Counted from the first letter of the stretch, positions 21,767-35,700 are shown. The stretch: DNA of 64,000 bases from Rhea pennata (GCF_028389875.1 NC_084668.1:24844993-24908992); one strand, 5' to 3'. Numbers and translations are program-made. Notes: generated by a model from the sequence alone, not told the origin.

Positions 21767-24700
21767 CTTTGAACGAGAATTGACAATCAGATACGTGGGG
21801 CGGGAAGGGAGCGCGAAGGCGGGTGCGGGGAGGCGGCGGCGGCGCCGGGCGCTCCCGCGGCCGCGCTGCTCCCGCCCGGCCCCGCGGCCCGCCCGGAGCC
21901 GGGGTCTAAAGAAAAAACTCGCGGGAGAAAAGAAAAAAAGAGAAAAAAGAGAAAGAATGAAAATAAGAAAAAAAAAAAAAAAATCCAGGATGCGCTGAAA
22001 CTTCGTGTTTCCTCCTCTCAGTTACGCAGCTGTGTTGAATCCCTCACCGGATTTACCAGACCTCCTTCTTCTTCTTCTTTTGCAAATGTTGGCATTAAAG
22101 TCTATTCCTAATGGTCCGAGAACACTATTCTTATCTCTTTTAAACAGCATTGAGTTAAAGATTAATCAGATCTGTGTTCTCTCCACAAAACCATCTGAGG
22201 CATCACTTTCTAGTTTGGCAAACACTGCAACTCCTGCTCTGTCCTCTGATGACAAGACCTGGAATTCCTGTTGTGAGAAATAGTTTAACTCCTCCAATTC
22301 TGGTCAACGCAGACAAGTTTTCTTTCCTTCTTTCTTTTCTTCTTCTTCTTTGCCCCCCTTCCCCTTGCTTTCCTCCCTTCTGCTGTTTGTGTTCGGCTGG
22401 ACAGGAACGATTCAAAATATTATTTAGTTCCCCCCCCCCCGTGCAATTTAAACAACGTTGTTTTAAGTTGAGAAGTGTACCTTTTGTTAAACTTCACTTT
22501 TACCCAAGCAAATTTGGATATATGTGTTGTAGATCTGTAAACAAAACAGAACAGAATAAACAACTTTGATTGAAGGCATATTTTAACCATTTTGAGACCT
22601 AAAATTGCTTTTTATGGAAATTTTTGCACAGGTTGTTTCTTCTCCATCTAGGAAAAAACAGAATACACAAACAACATAAAAAGTAAGGCTAAGAACTACT
22701 TATGAATTATATAATACTCCATAAACATATATATATATGATTGTGTCTCCAAAATCTTCTGTAACCAGTGTACCCATGACAGAAACATTCCATGTAGATT
22801 TTTTTGTGCATTCTTCAAAACATGATATATTTCACATCATTTGCTTCCAAATGCAAAATGCCAAGATACTAGCATTTCTGTAAAGCCTTCCACAGTGTAA
22901 CCGAATGTGTTTTTCCCAAGTGTTTCTCACCTTATCATTGTGTAGGCTATTCTTCAAATAGTGTCTGCTCTGACTTACTCTATTAGTCCTTCATAAAATC
23001 CGTTAAGAAAGAAAAAGCCATTTATAAACAGCCCTTCCCCAGATCTGAGGAAGAAGGGGGAGTTCAGAGAAATCACCAGACTACAGAAACAGTGTTACTG
23101 AGGTACACTGGCCTGTGTTATTTTCATATTGCAGAGAGGGGTTTGCAGAGCTGGTTTCCAGTGGGGGAGGAGGAGGAGTGTGTGTGTGTGGGGACTGTGT
23201 TGTAAATAAATTCACTTTCTTCTCCGTGAATCTGGCAGAGCTGTCTCATTTGTAACGTGATAGAAGTCCACAATGATAACCTAATTATTAGTCGTAATGC
23301 TACTTTAGCCAGATCTCTGGCACTTTTACAATGTTTGTACAAGCATCAGCAATCTAGAAGAGAGAGACACATTGGCACAAGCCAGACCTTTTTTTTGGCC
23401 CATCATTTAAAACTCATAAATTATAAGCAACCCCCTTTCACGCTCAGCAGCAACTCAACTCCTTTGCAACAGCATCTGATGCTCTGAACTCCAGTCACTC
23501 GCTTAAAACACAACTCATCAGCCGAGGCCAGGGCCGGGGCTCATCCCAGCCATGCCATTATTTGCAGGTAGGAGCCACAGCACCCTCTCTCCTCCCTGCT
23601 CCCTCTGGCTGCCCTATGACAGGGTCATGGAGCCAGGGCCTCCGCACTGGAGCTTTGCTGGGGCCTGGGATGTGGGAGCCGCCGGCTGCCCTGGGAGAGG
23701 GGCTCCGGGGGCTGTGCGACAGCCTGCGCCCGGTTGCAGAGAGGACGTGCCGGTTCTCCTGCTTGGCTCGTCTGGCTTCGGAGCACAGCTGGTCAGGCTG
23801 GTCCTTGCGGCAGCCCACCATCTCACAGGACAGCAGCAGTCTCGCCACCACCGAAGAGAGCCAGGGCTTGGTGTCAGCACCATGCAGTTAGTGCAGGCCT
23901 GAGCAGTCTTGAGCCCTGGGCACACTGGGGAGGGGATTTGGGGCACCCTGTGCAGCTGCCACCGTGGGACCATCCCCAAGTCACCCAGGGCTGGGGGCAA
24001 CCCTGTCTGTGTGGATGAGGAGGGAGCTGGCCATGCCCCCAGGGGACAAGGGCAGATGGGGGGAGGCTGACTGAGAAGGGAAGGGGAGGTCAGTCCAGTG
24101 CTGACTCTCCTAGGGACCAAGGAGGGTCCCTGGAGCTCCATTGCAAGGAATGATGTGAAGGCAGGACCAACTCCAGGCTCTCTGCACCCACCAGCCCCGT
24201 GGGAAGCCCTAAGCACAGCCTGCAGGAAGGGCCAGGCTGGGGGAAAAAGGAGGGGCAAAGAGGATGGAGCAATAGGGTGAATCCTGCCTGGCAGCCTCAA
24301 GCTGGCTCTGGCTCCCTGGGAGCTTGTCCCAGCTCCTTGCACAAATTCGGAGTGCCTTGAGGCCCCTCAGCCGTCTGCTGGGGAAGGAGCCGCCGGTTGG
24401 GACGCCGTCCCTTTCCCCGTCAGACTCCAGTGCGTGCCCAGCGGGCCGGGACACAAAGGGAGCCCGCGCCGGCGCAGCGTGCTGCGCGCCGAGGAGGCCC
24501 AGGCGTCCGGCCGCGGCGCCTCCGCAGACCCGCCTGCGAACAAAAGCCCCAGCCAGGTGGGCTGCACAAAGGGCCGGGGCTGCCGGGGCGGCGAGCAGCC
24601 TTGCGGGCTGGCTGGGCACCAGGTGATATCATATATTTATGAAGAAGCCACCTCTGGTTTTAAAAGGATGAGACGGGCTTGACGAGAGCTCCATCGGCCC

Positions 24701-26512
24701 AGCCACTTTCTGGGGACTGAGCAGCAAGTTAATCAGGGAGCAGGCAACAGCTTTTCCTTCCCAAGTGAGCAATTGCAGTGGGCACACTGTGGTGCTTGCT
24801 GGGAGTGGGACTGGCGGGGGAGGGAGGGGGACTGGATCTATTAAGAGTTCATCAATCACGCAATGTGCACTTTTCATTCGACAGCAGTTCCTCCTACTTC
24901 AGCTCGAGCCTGAGCCAGCTGGGACTCGACCAGAAACCACAGCCAGCAGTGGCAGAGCCCCGTCCCAAAGCCAGAGTGGCATGGGATAACGCGGCTTCCA
25001 ACTGGGAGGACGTGATCGAGCCCCTTTGGTCACAAAGACTGAGATGCAAAAAGAGACCCTGGGGGTAGCGAGGTCTCTGTACACTTCCCATCCAGGCCTC
25101 TGCAGACCACGTGCTGCCCCACCGGCTGCACAGGAGCTGGAGGTGGGCCTCTGTCTTGCTCCTCCAGAGCTCTCAGCCTGGGAGCAACCTGTACTGCTCT
25201 GGGACAACCCCAGAGAGGCTCCGCTACAATCACCACAACCACAAAGCTGAAGGAATTTAGCTTGGCCTCTATCATGGGGCAGGATGGAGGTCTTCAAGGA
25301 AAAAATACTCTTGAATGCACAATTCAAGTGTTTGAGTTCATTTTTGCTTTATTTACCAATGTGCAGCTTCTCTCGCGACAGCAGATGCTTTGGGAGCGGG
25401 TAGAGTGCCCCACACTGCCCTCTGCCCCTAGGAGCCTGGGCCACCTTTGGGGCTCTTTCACAGCAAGAAGGGCTGGGCCAAGGCAGGGGTTCTGGCTGTG
25501 AACCCTGTGACATCTCTGCTGTGTGTGCTGCAGCGTGGCTTACCTTGATACCACTAGGTGACCAAAATCCGTAATTTTTCTATCCTATCAAATTCACAGC
25601 CATGGGACAGGACACAGAGAATGACCTGAGATAGGGCCTGTGTGGAAATCACTCTTACAGGAAAATCTTTACAGAAGGAGAGGGACTTTCCTCTTCTTTG
25701 CATTCATGTGGAGGATCTTTGTATTTAATCCCATGCACTGGGAGAGCACAGGTCCCAGCTTCTCCCTCTTCTCTGACAGCCTTTGTCCAAGTGGCTTTTG
25801 ATGATTTGCCTGTGTATCAGGGCCACCACTTATACTGCAAGTATCTGGTAATCTCTCTTCAGGATGCCCATCATGCCCGCTGCCACACATTTCACATTGT
25901 TTTTCTGAGAGCTGGAGAGGAATCTGCTGACTCTCCTGCGTGTTGGTCATCAGGGCAGTTACGGGAGGTTTGCTCCGGCGAACGGTAATATAACCCAAGT
26001 GGTCCCAGCTCCTCTTCGCGGTGGGGCGGCATGCTCAGGCAGCCTCTGCCCAGTGCTGGTGTCACGCTCAGCAGGGGTGGGACTTTTTCAGCTGGACTTA
26101 TTCCTTCCTTATGTCCTAATTTCATTGCTGTTCTCATGGGGTTTGCAATGACCCACGTGTTTCCAAAAGTGTGGTAGCACTGTAGCTGGCTTGGTCCATC
26201 ATTCCCACAAGGGTTTCTGCCCCAGCAGTTTCCCTGGCTTGTGCCATCACTGCACTGCTCTGACCTCCCATCCCTTTGCCAAACTCCCTTCTCTGGCCAT
26301 CATTTTTCTCCCACACTTCTTTTTAATGCACTTCTTCCTGCTTGGATTTCCAGAAACTTCCTTCCATTAACTGTTTTGCAAAAACCAAAATGAAACAAAA
26401 TAACAACAACAAATAATTGCAATTGCTGAACTTTGTCTCATTGGGACTTAGACATTTAAGTCTAAACACAACAAAATTCAAAAGTGTAAAAAATCTGCCC
26501 CCTTCTCACCAG

Positions 26513-26544
<32 letters not shown>

Positions 26545-28800
26545 TGGAGCAGCAACAGAAAACAATTCATCTATGTTCAACATTGAATTTCTGCTTTCAC
26601 CATCTTTGAACTGTCCTGCAAAAACAAATAGAAAAGGTAATGAATGGGAAACCTGGTAACAAACCCAGCTGGCTGAGTGGAAAGATCCTGTGTTAGCATT
26701 AACATAGCCAACTCTTGTTTCAGAGTTTAAAATACATCTTTAGATATAATTACACCAGTTGTGTTGTGCAAGCACAAGAATCAAGTATGCAGCAGCAGTC
26801 CTCCTGAGCCAGTGCTGTTTATTTTGCTATTGGCAGTAGTTTTTACAACAGGGAAGAGGGAGGAGGGCAGATGCTTTACTGAGAGGACAGGCTTTCTTTG
26901 CTAAAGAGAAAGCCTGATGTTCCCAGGCTTCTGTTTCGTTAGAAAATGACATTTTCCAAACTTTGCTGCTTTCTATGAGTGCATTGCACAACTTTTATAT
27001 CACATAGAATTTAACTCCTCCCTCAAAATTTAAGTTTCTTAAAAAGAGTATTTGATCTAAGTTCGTACTTAAACTTTTGTTTTTCTAATTTATACCTGCA
27101 TCCTCAGCATGAGGAAATGTAGCTGATATCCTGTCATTGGTGCATCACTGATAGCACAGCCCATATGCTACCACACACATGTGAACAAGTCTGTGTCTAG
27201 AGCACATCTAGCTCTAGCTCTCTGGGCTTAAAGCTACTGCTCTGAAGACTCTGCGTCCTTAGTAATTTAAAGCGCTAATCTGGATAGCCATCCTTTGCTC
27301 TGTAATAGCTGTTTTACTGAATGCTGGGATGCAGGAGAAAAAACACATGCCCCTGGATCACCCAAATATCAGGAAATGGCAGTCTGCCCTCGTGGCTGCC
27401 GTCCTGGGGATGTGTCCTATCAGGGCCTCTGCAGAAAAGCAAACAGCTCTGCTCTGAACTACTTCCCGTAGCTGGGCATTACAGTGGGGCAGCTGGGGCC
27501 AAGCTGGAGAGCACAAGTCCCCACAGACGGGAGTTGAGGCTCGCTCAGCAAAATGCTCTCCCCTGCCACCCACTCCTGATGTTCCTCCCCTGCCACCCTC
27601 CCAGCCCTCTGAAAACTGCAAAAGGCCCAGTGGGATTTTTCCTGCTGGGCCATCCTGGTTGCCCTCAGGAGATTGGCACTGTCTCTGGCCCTCACAAAAA
27701 TTGTGGACTTCTTGCTGGCTGGCTCTTTGCACTTTTGGGAGGAAGCACTGCATGATGGATGAAGATATTTTTAATTTCATGCCTTTATTTAGAATAAAAT
27801 GATTTTGTGGCAAGGTACAACCCTTGCATTTCCCAACTGAGTCCATAGTCATGCCGTAAGACCTAGAAGGCAAATATGTGATCCAAAGCCGTATGATGCA
27901 GCCCTTCTTCATGTTTCTTGTCTGTCCAGTCCCACATTGCCAATGCCAAAGTGAGCTAAGCCCAGAGCACCCTCTTGCCTTTCTGAACTGTACTGACACG
28001 TGGTTATCGGTGTTAGAAGATGGATGAAGGCCAGCAGTGTCCAAAACAAGCTCACTTATAGCTTGAACTAGAAGATCAAGCTTCCCTTGTAAACTTTTAG
28101 GGAAAGACAATCACTTTTGGACTCCACTGTTCACATCCTCAAAGTTTGTGTTCCTGCCATTTAAGGGAGGTGGAAAGTAAGGGAACGAGAAGGGCTGGCC
28201 AGGCAGTGCAACTTAGTGCACTCCTCTGCCCACTGCGCTCTTCCTGCTTCCTGTGCCAGTGCACTCAGTGAACACCGCTGAACTGCCAAGGGAAATAAGA
28301 AAGCCCATTAACATGGTGAGCCTAGGGATTCACTTTCAGGAGACTGCAAAGCACTTATCTTACAGAGTGAGACTATTAAGTGCTGAGAGGTGCAGCAGCA
28401 CTCCCTCTCCCCTGGTGCAGACAGGCTGGGGGGGGCTGGCGTGTCGGCTGCCCCCTCGGGGCTGCTCCCGGCGGGTCAGGCGGGCACCCTGCGCAGTGTG
28501 GGCCCCCGTGGGAGACCACGGGTGGTGAACTGGGGTGAGCGGGGCCTGGCCCGGCACCCGGGGCAGGGGAGAGGGAGCCGCGCTCACCCTCCAGGCTCTC
28601 GGCAAGCAGCCCCGACGAGAGCAGCAGCTCCAGCGACCCCAGAGCCAGCGGCCCTGCGCCGGGGGTCGGGAAGGGCTGGGGGGCGCCGCCCGCCTCCCGG
28701 TGCTGCCGCCACCGCGGGGCCGGGGGCCCCCGCAGCCCCGCACCTGCCGCGGGGCGCTGGGCGCTGCGCGGGGCCCGGCGGCGCCCAGGACCCCCGGAGC
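21767..28800. other. HOXD3-HOXD1 intergenic, no gene seen
   Basis: Both strands were read for homeobox motifs (WFQNRR, KIWF) and for a paralog-2 hexapeptide; none was found, so HOXD2 is absent here as in other tetrapods. A poly(A) run lies at 26513-26542. A GC-richer zone at 23540-25270 holds several chance open frames. An isolated AT-rich motif block at 24620-24670 (ATATCATATATTTATGAAG) inside GC-rich DNA may be an element. Antisense lncRNAs are known in this gap in mammals but cannot be defined here. Confidence 0.5.
26513..26542. repeat. Poly(A) tract, 30 A
   Basis: An uninterrupted run of A. No retroposon body was recognised next to it. Confidence 0.9.
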
Positions 28801-28814
28801 GGGCTCCCCCCTCC

Positions 28815-28941
28815 GGGCTCCCATTGGCCGCGGGGCGGGACGTGCCGCCCCGCTCCCGGCCCTATATCAGGGCAATATTGACCTGTCGGGGCGCGGGGAG
28901 GCGCAGGGCAGGTGCGGGGCGCGGCGCTGCCCTCGCGGGCC
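28815..28941 (+). promoter_or_regulatory. HOXD1 core promoter and short 5' UTR
   Basis: An inverted CCAAT box (CCATTGG, 28821-28827) is followed 35 bases later by a TATA-like CCTATATCA (28861-28869). A start near 28893 would leave a 5' UTR of about 50 bases before the ATG at 28942. This geometry supports the short N-terminus chosen for HOXD1. Confidence 0.6.
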
Positions 28942-29760
28942 ATGAACGCGGGCTGCTTCCCCCGCGCCGGGCCGCCCGCGCCGGGCCGCGGCGCCCTGCG
29001 GGGGGAAGGCGCCTGCCTCGGCCCGGGCCCCGCGGCCGCCCCTCCCGCGGCGCCGGGCCCCGGCTGCGGGCCGCCCCGCGGAGCAGCCCGCCCGCGGTAC
29101 GCCACGTCCCTCTTCCCCGGCGGCGGCCTCCTGCTGCCGCAGCGCCGCGGCGGCCCCGCGGAGCCCGGCCACCGGCTGCCGTGCCCGGGCGGCGGGGGGC
29201 TGCAGCACCTCCCCCCCGCCGCCGGGGCCTCCCCCGCGCCCGGCTCGCCGGCCCCCGGGGCGGCCCCGGCGGCGCCGCGCACCTTCGAGTGGATGCGAGT
29301 GAAGCGGAGCGCGCCCGGCAGAAGTGAGTGGGGCCGCGGGGCGCGGGCGGGGGCTGCTCCCATCCCGGCTCCTCTCTGCCCCTCTCCTGCCCCCCGGCCG
29401 CCGCCCCCTCCCCGCTCCCTGCCTCTCCCCCGCTGAAGCAAGGTGTTTTTCGGCGTTGCAGGCGGCGCGGCGCCGTGCGGGGCGCAGCCCCCCTGCTGCC
29501 CCGTGCGCACCAGCTTCAGCACGAAGCAGCTCACGGAGCTGGAGAAGGAGTTTCACTTCAGCCGGTACCTGTCGCGGGCCCGCCGCCTCGAGGTGGCCCG
29601 CTCGCTGCAGCTTCGCGACGCCCAGGTCAAGGTCTGGTTCCAGAACCGCCGCATGAAGCAGAAGCAGCGGGAGCGGCAGTGCCTGGCGGCGCCCCCCGCC
29701 GCCGCGCCCATCCCCGCCGCGCCGGGCCGGCTCCCCCCCGCCGCGCCGGGCTCCTCCTGA
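28942..29760 (+). CDS. HOXD1: Homeobox protein Hox-D1, short and divergent
   Basis: This is a paralog-1 HOX transcription factor. The coding sequence is 28942-29323 joined to 29462-29760, giving 226 aa against about 328 in human. The phase-1 intron is only 138 bp (GTGAGT at 29324; GTTGCAG ending 29461) and restores Ser128. The paralog-1 signature FEWMRVKR (115-122) holds the PBX-binding core. Upstream, [10 protein letters not shown] corresponds to the conserved YATS-FSGGG segment of HOXD1. The homeodomain spans about 139-198 ([16 protein letters not shown] through [14 protein letters not shown]), with Trp48, Phe49, Asn51 and Arg53 kept. The usual MSSYLEY-type N-terminus is missing: the protein starts [10 protein letters not shown] and is dominated by Ala, Gly, Pro and Arg. 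The homeodomain carries many substitutions toward GC-rich codons, including Ile47 to Val. The ATG is supported by the CCAAT/TATA pair upstream. The frame is intact, so this is not an evident pseudogene. Confidence 0.9.
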
Positions 29761-32700
29761 CGGCACCGCCGGCGGGCCGGGCTCGCCGCTCCGCTCCGCT
29801 CCGCAGCGCACCGCTCCGCGCCGGCGGGACCCCCGGCCACCGCCGCATCGCCCCCCCGGCGACGTTTCGGCTGCGCCGACGGAAGGAGCCGCCTCTCGCA
29901 GCGGTTTGCTTCCCTTTGCCGTACCGCGGCGGTGCGACTCCGCTTGTTACGGCAACTCGTTTATAATTTCATTTGTGAAGATATCAGGGAGACTTGCCAG
30001 TCCGAAGAAGTGCTGCTAAATTTCGTCTTTGGGCAAGAGAAAAACAGAGAACGGCCTGCCTTGTAAGGCCGAAGTAGCTAGCTGGCACGCTGCACGCCGC
30101 AGCTCGGGTCAGGCGAGCCCGCAGACCTCAGGCTGAACTCGTCTGTGCAAAGCTGTGAGCCAGCGGGGTTAGTGCTCGTCCCGGGGAGCCAAGGAGGAGG
30201 CAGCTGCGGCTCACCGCAGCCCCTGCCGTGACAGCCAGCCCCGGCACTCGCGCTCGCAGGCAGCTGGCGGGCCGGAGCCCAGCTCGGCCAGCGGCCCGGG
30301 AGCGTGGCGACGAGCGCGGCTGTGCCACCACTCCGAAGGGTGGATTGCCACGGCCTTGCCTCGGTTTGCTGTATTGCCCGGGGCTGAGCTGAATTGCTGC
30401 CGCCCGCGTGAATTTTCCTCTCGGCTGTGTGATAGACCTGAAGCTGCCAGCGGTGCAAACCTGGACTGGGCGATGCGTAGCAGCAGCCCCAACGCAGGCG
30501 AAGGGGCCCAGGGGGCGGGGGCTAGGGGCAACTTCTTTGCACCAAAGAAGGGCTGCAGAGATCTCCAGGGCAAGACAAGGGCTGCTGTGCACCCAAAGCC
30601 GTTGGAGGGGGCTGGGTTAGGCAAAGGAGGGGAAGAAACCCTGAAGAGGAAGAGCAGGAAAAAATTCCTCTTGCAGATGGGGAGGGGAATGGTCCCCGTT
30701 ACGCATAGGCATCAAAGATCCCCATTTAAGAGAAGTTTCTCCAGTTGCCTTCTCTATTCTTTGCAAAACTTCTGCAAGAAAAGGGGTTGTTTATGGCCAT
30801 AGCTTTCCTCATTAATTCACATGTGTTTTCCTGAGGTAGTTTATTTAGTCCAGAATCCATTTAATGAAGCTAGATTTTAAAAGAATTAAAGTATTAGAAG
30901 AAAGGACCAATTCTGCTCAAGCTGTGGAAGTGCTGTGGTTTTCCGGGTGGCACAGATTTGCAGGGCTCCATGCTGTCCAGGACAGGGCAGCTCCCACTCG
31001 GCTGCCTTCCAACACCTCTCACATGTGGCTGGGCAAGGACCAGGCAGACACCAAACCTCCTGCAGCATTTAGGGCCAGACTGTGTCGTCTTGCAGATCAC
31101 CTAATTCTCCCAGCCCAATTGTGTCTTATGGATACAAAGAAGCCTCATATTAAACCAATTTACAATAGGTCGTGCTGCATGTGAAACCCAGGAACTCTTA
31201 AAGCTCAGGAAGATGCTTTGGTTTGACCACAGAAATCTCTGCCAGAAAAACACCAAGGGGATTTTTGGGTCTTTTACTTGGGTTCTGTCCGAGAAAGAGT
31301 GACAACCAATGGTTACTCCACAGTAACACAAAAATCCAGTGTTTCTCACTTGTCCTGATTTCGTCTCCCTCAAAAGTAAAAAATAACAGTATCCAAGTGG
31401 ACAAAAGAGCCAAATTTAGACTTTTTCTGCATCTGACCTGTGAATGGGGAACCATAATACACAGAGCGTTGACATCAGAATTAAGAGCAAGGTGATTTTA
31501 TTTATCTCAGAGATAAAACAAATTTGGACAAATGTCTCTGCTCTACATTTCACCAGGGTGTGGGATTTGGGGGTGAAGAACGATCCTAGTACCGGGGGAT
31601 GGATCTCGCGAGGGTCCCAGTCTGGAAGACAGTCCCAGGCACTGACGGCTCGCGATCTGATGGGAGCTGATGGGAAGAGAGTCCTCCCCAGGCGAGGGCT
31701 GCTGCCCCAGGCTGGGCACTGGGGCTGCGGGCACAGGGCTGAGCAGGGCAGGAGGCAGGAAATGGGTGCCGGAGCAGCTAGGCCATCAGGGAGGAGTTTA
31801 CAAGTTGTATCGGAAAATACAACAAAGCCAGAGGCTTCCAGTTGTGCATGCACACAGGGACTTTTTCTTCTGCATCTAATGTTGTAGTTCACTTCCAAAG
31901 AGCGGATTCACTTCACAGGTTATCAGGGAAAAATGCCAGTAATTGAACTACTGATACGAAACCAGTTGCAACCAAAATAAATGGTTTGCAGCTCTTTATT
32001 AATGACTCTGAAAATGAGCTTTTATACTGAGGGCTGATCATTCTTTAGAAAATTGGAAATAATATTTATGCCTCCTGCTTTTGAGAAGAAGTTATTTAAA
32101 GCAAAACGGAGTAAAATATGGTCACATTCATGGAAATCGATGTAAATCAAAATTTTTTTTTTTTTTTGCAATCTGAATATTAAAGATAAGTCAGCTACTT
32201 ACCAACTCTTTTCAGAGAGCTGCTTTTAAGATACATTTTTTACCAAAATGTTAGTATTCCTTTTTTAAAACAACAAATAAACATATGCATGCAACCAGAA
32301 TAACTTGTCTTTCAAAGAGCATATGGTTCACATGTGAACTTTAAAAAACAGCTGTGTTTTTAGTTGCCTCCAAGTTTGTCACCAGTCTATGGGGTTGCTG
32401 GTTTGCCAGCGTTTTATTTTCTTAATGATTTTGACATTTGTGCTAGTCACTTCAGTCTGGAGGAAAGTTTTTCAAACTGGGGACATGCTCCTGCACTACC
32501 AAAATGGAAAGAAAGATTCTCATCGATTTCAGTGGTGCTGGATCAGGCCATTAGACCACACAAAGTCTTTTATAATGAATGTTTTCATGCCATATATTTT
32601 CCTGAATAAATAAATACATGTGTCGGCCTTGTAGCAGTACACAGTTCTGTATCCATCAAAATGACATAGCCCGAATATATATACTTGCAAATTAAGATGA

Positions 32701-35700
32701 AACCTTACAACTCTTTTGTGGCAGCTTGAATCAATTTGCTGGTATGAATACAACCCTGCTCTGTGTTAAGAAACAGTACTTAGTATTAAGTATAATTTCT
32801 GCTCACATGACAGGGGTGTTTTTATGGCATCTTGCTTCTTCATGAACAGTTTCAATGGTATATGGGTTAGGGATTGCTCTTTCACACTGTTCTGTCAGCA
32901 AGATACCCAGAGGAAGGAGATAATGCAAGTCATGTGCCAGTTCCTGAATAATTAAATAAAAATGCCTGGGATACACATGGGTGCACACATGAGACAAATA
33001 AATGATAGCTAACATCTACGATTCATTCATTCAACATTGAAGCCAACAGTTGTGTCTCACATATGTTCAATTTGATGTCTAACCGTTGAAAATAGGTTTT
33101 ATACTGTGCCAATACAGGTGAGAGCACAGCCTGCGAGACTCACTGGGGACAAAATATACCAAACTTGTTTCAGGAAATACTCACCACCATGCAATTTATC
33201 AAATATTATTAAAATATTATTTATTGGCCTTATTTTCCCTCAAACATCATTAGAAACCATACAAAAGACCATTCTATTTCAGTCATATATTAGTTTTTAC
33301 CTACAGACTATTGCCTGAAGGGCCACAGTCTACAAAAGGATCTGAACAAAACATTTTTAATGTGTTCCTAATTTTACCTGCAACGGAAAAAAAATATTGA
33401 TTTGGAACGCTTCCAAGGAGAAAAAGGTTATACAATTGCTGTTCCTGAGTGGTACACGTGAATGTATAGATTTGATATTGTTTGGTAAGTGATAACAGAA
33501 AATCACATATCTTTGAAAATCAAGCTTAGGCAAGGAACTCAGGCTTGCTTTCATATCTGGCTTCCTACCCAGGACTCAGCGAATATGTTACCTCTTGCAA
33601 GTACAGCATAAGGAACACTTTACAGAGGGTCAGACTGCCTACTTCGGTTTATGGTATCAGCCGCATATACAGATTTATTTTGAGCATCAAAGAGTAAAAT
33701 AGTAAGAAAACAAAAATATTCAAGCTAGTCATCACATTTTAATCTCCTTTTTAAAAGTGTGTCATTTCCTCTATTTATTGGTAAATCCTGGAACAGTGGC
33801 CTATACCTAAAGCAATATAATAGCTTATAAGTGCAGTAAAACAGATTATTACCTTAAAAAATAAATCTTTGCAGGTAAAAGAACAAAATGGAAAGTCCTT
33901 GTAATTCCAACCATCTCTCTCTAACACCTAATAAATCATACTTATGATTTGTCCTGTACCATTCTGTTAGCCTAAATTCCAAGTAAATACTGAGAATAAT
34001 AGCAAATCTCTTACATTCAAGGAGAAAAAGGTAAGGAGATAAACCCAATTGTGGTTTATGGTTGTTACCAGCTTGTTATTAAAGGGTCATTAAAGTTAAG
34101 GGTAAGCTGATTCTTTGGTATTGGCAATATATGGCTATACATGTGCACAACTCAAACTCAGATCATTTTTTCTTACTTCTTCTACTGCCTGTGAAGTAGG
34201 GGAATCTGGTCAGGAAAAGGCACCCTGTTGAAAGAAAGATGGAGAGCAACCAAATTACACATCATTCTGCTCCCTAGCACAGAGGGGCCTGCTATCCCAC
34301 CCCTCCAAACACACCCATAAAATAGACCCATAATAATTCTGTGCAATATATACGAAAATGTACTTCCCAAAGCCAGTATCTTACCACATTTTACTTGTAT
34401 CAAAAAATTATTTGCTGCCCTCGAACATCAGTCAAGTGAATATCTCAGCTAGACAGCATTTCACTCTTTCTTAACTTAAATTTATGCCTATGTGTTAACA
34501 GCTCAGATAATCATACAGTCCTGAGAACCATACGTAAACAGGACAAGGCTTCCTATATGCTGAAAAGAAAAGCCATTGACCTGCAAAAGATCTTTTCATA
34601 AACAATTTTGTTTGTTTTTCATGTGGTCTTATTTCCTCAAAAGGTAACAGCCCCTGCTGATTAAGAGATTGAAAAATAGCAATTTAAACAAACAAATACA
34701 CAAACAAATACAATCAGTTCATTTCCTCTCCCAGACTTTCTACCACCTGGAAAACAGATCTTTTCTAGTGCATATCATCAGAAAGCATATTATCACAAAT
34801 GATAAAATCAAAAAAAAAAAAAAATCAGTTTGGAGACCAAGGTACTTTTAACCAGGCTGGCACATCATACTTTATGAAAATGTTATCCAGGACTAAGTCA
34901 AGCAATCCAGCCTGTGGCCCTAGTGTTAGAGTGAGACCCCTAAACCCATCAGCAAAGGGGGATATACTTAGCCTGGGTGCTTGAACCTTTACACAGCCCT
35001 GTGGAGACCAAAGGCCATTGCAACAGATAGATGGAGGCTGCTATGGGTGTGCATAAAATTACACCCATGTGTGAGTTCATCAGATCAGGAGAGATGCTTC
35101 TGCTGGGCAAAAGAAAACATTTATTCTGCCTATATATCTTATGAAAAATGCCTGTGTCCTAGTAATATGATTTCTGAAACATTACTACAGCAGTAGAACC
35201 TGCGAGTTAAGGCTTCTCAGCCATTACTCTTCATCTTAACTGTTGTGCTACACTAAATCCACATTCTTAATGTCCCTTTTTATGTTCCTTTAATGAGTAA
35301 ACTAGATTAAGCACAATAAAGTTTAGAGTGGTATTTGAAAATAGATAAAATCTCACTAACTCTAAATTTTTTAATGACTACTGAAGATTGGATTTTGCCC
35401 AGTTACTGTTCAGATAATGGACACAGTTCCTGTTTCAGGTAATCTCAGATCCATATGTTAAGCATAGATATTGGAATAATTATTTTAAAAACATGCATTT
35501 ATGGATTTATAATTTATGCCATTTATGAGTAATGACATTTTCTTCAACATCTGACTGTATCAAATTAAAAGATAATTATCAAACTGTGTTAAAAGCCTGT
35601 CAATAAAACCCATCTATCTTTCTCCTTAAAAATTCAACTGACTAAATGTGTGGTACATTATGCCAATGGGTTATCAAATCTGTTTCTTCATGCTGGAGAG

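Noticed and set aside
24840..25068. Open frame with a serine-rich start and a SNWEDVIEPLW segment in the HOXD3-HOXD1 gap, where HOXD2 would lie
   Set aside because: It has no ATG at a sensible position, no homeodomain or hexapeptide, and no splice partner. It does not resemble paralog-2 proteins.
28912..28914. In-frame GTG ten codons upstream of the HOXD1 ATG
   Set aside because: A vertebrate gene would not be expected to start at GTG when a good ATG follows at 28942.
28584..29811. Antisense open frames of over 300 codons across HOXD1
   Set aside because: They are shadows of the GC-rich HOXD1 exons; stop codons are rare on the opposite strand.
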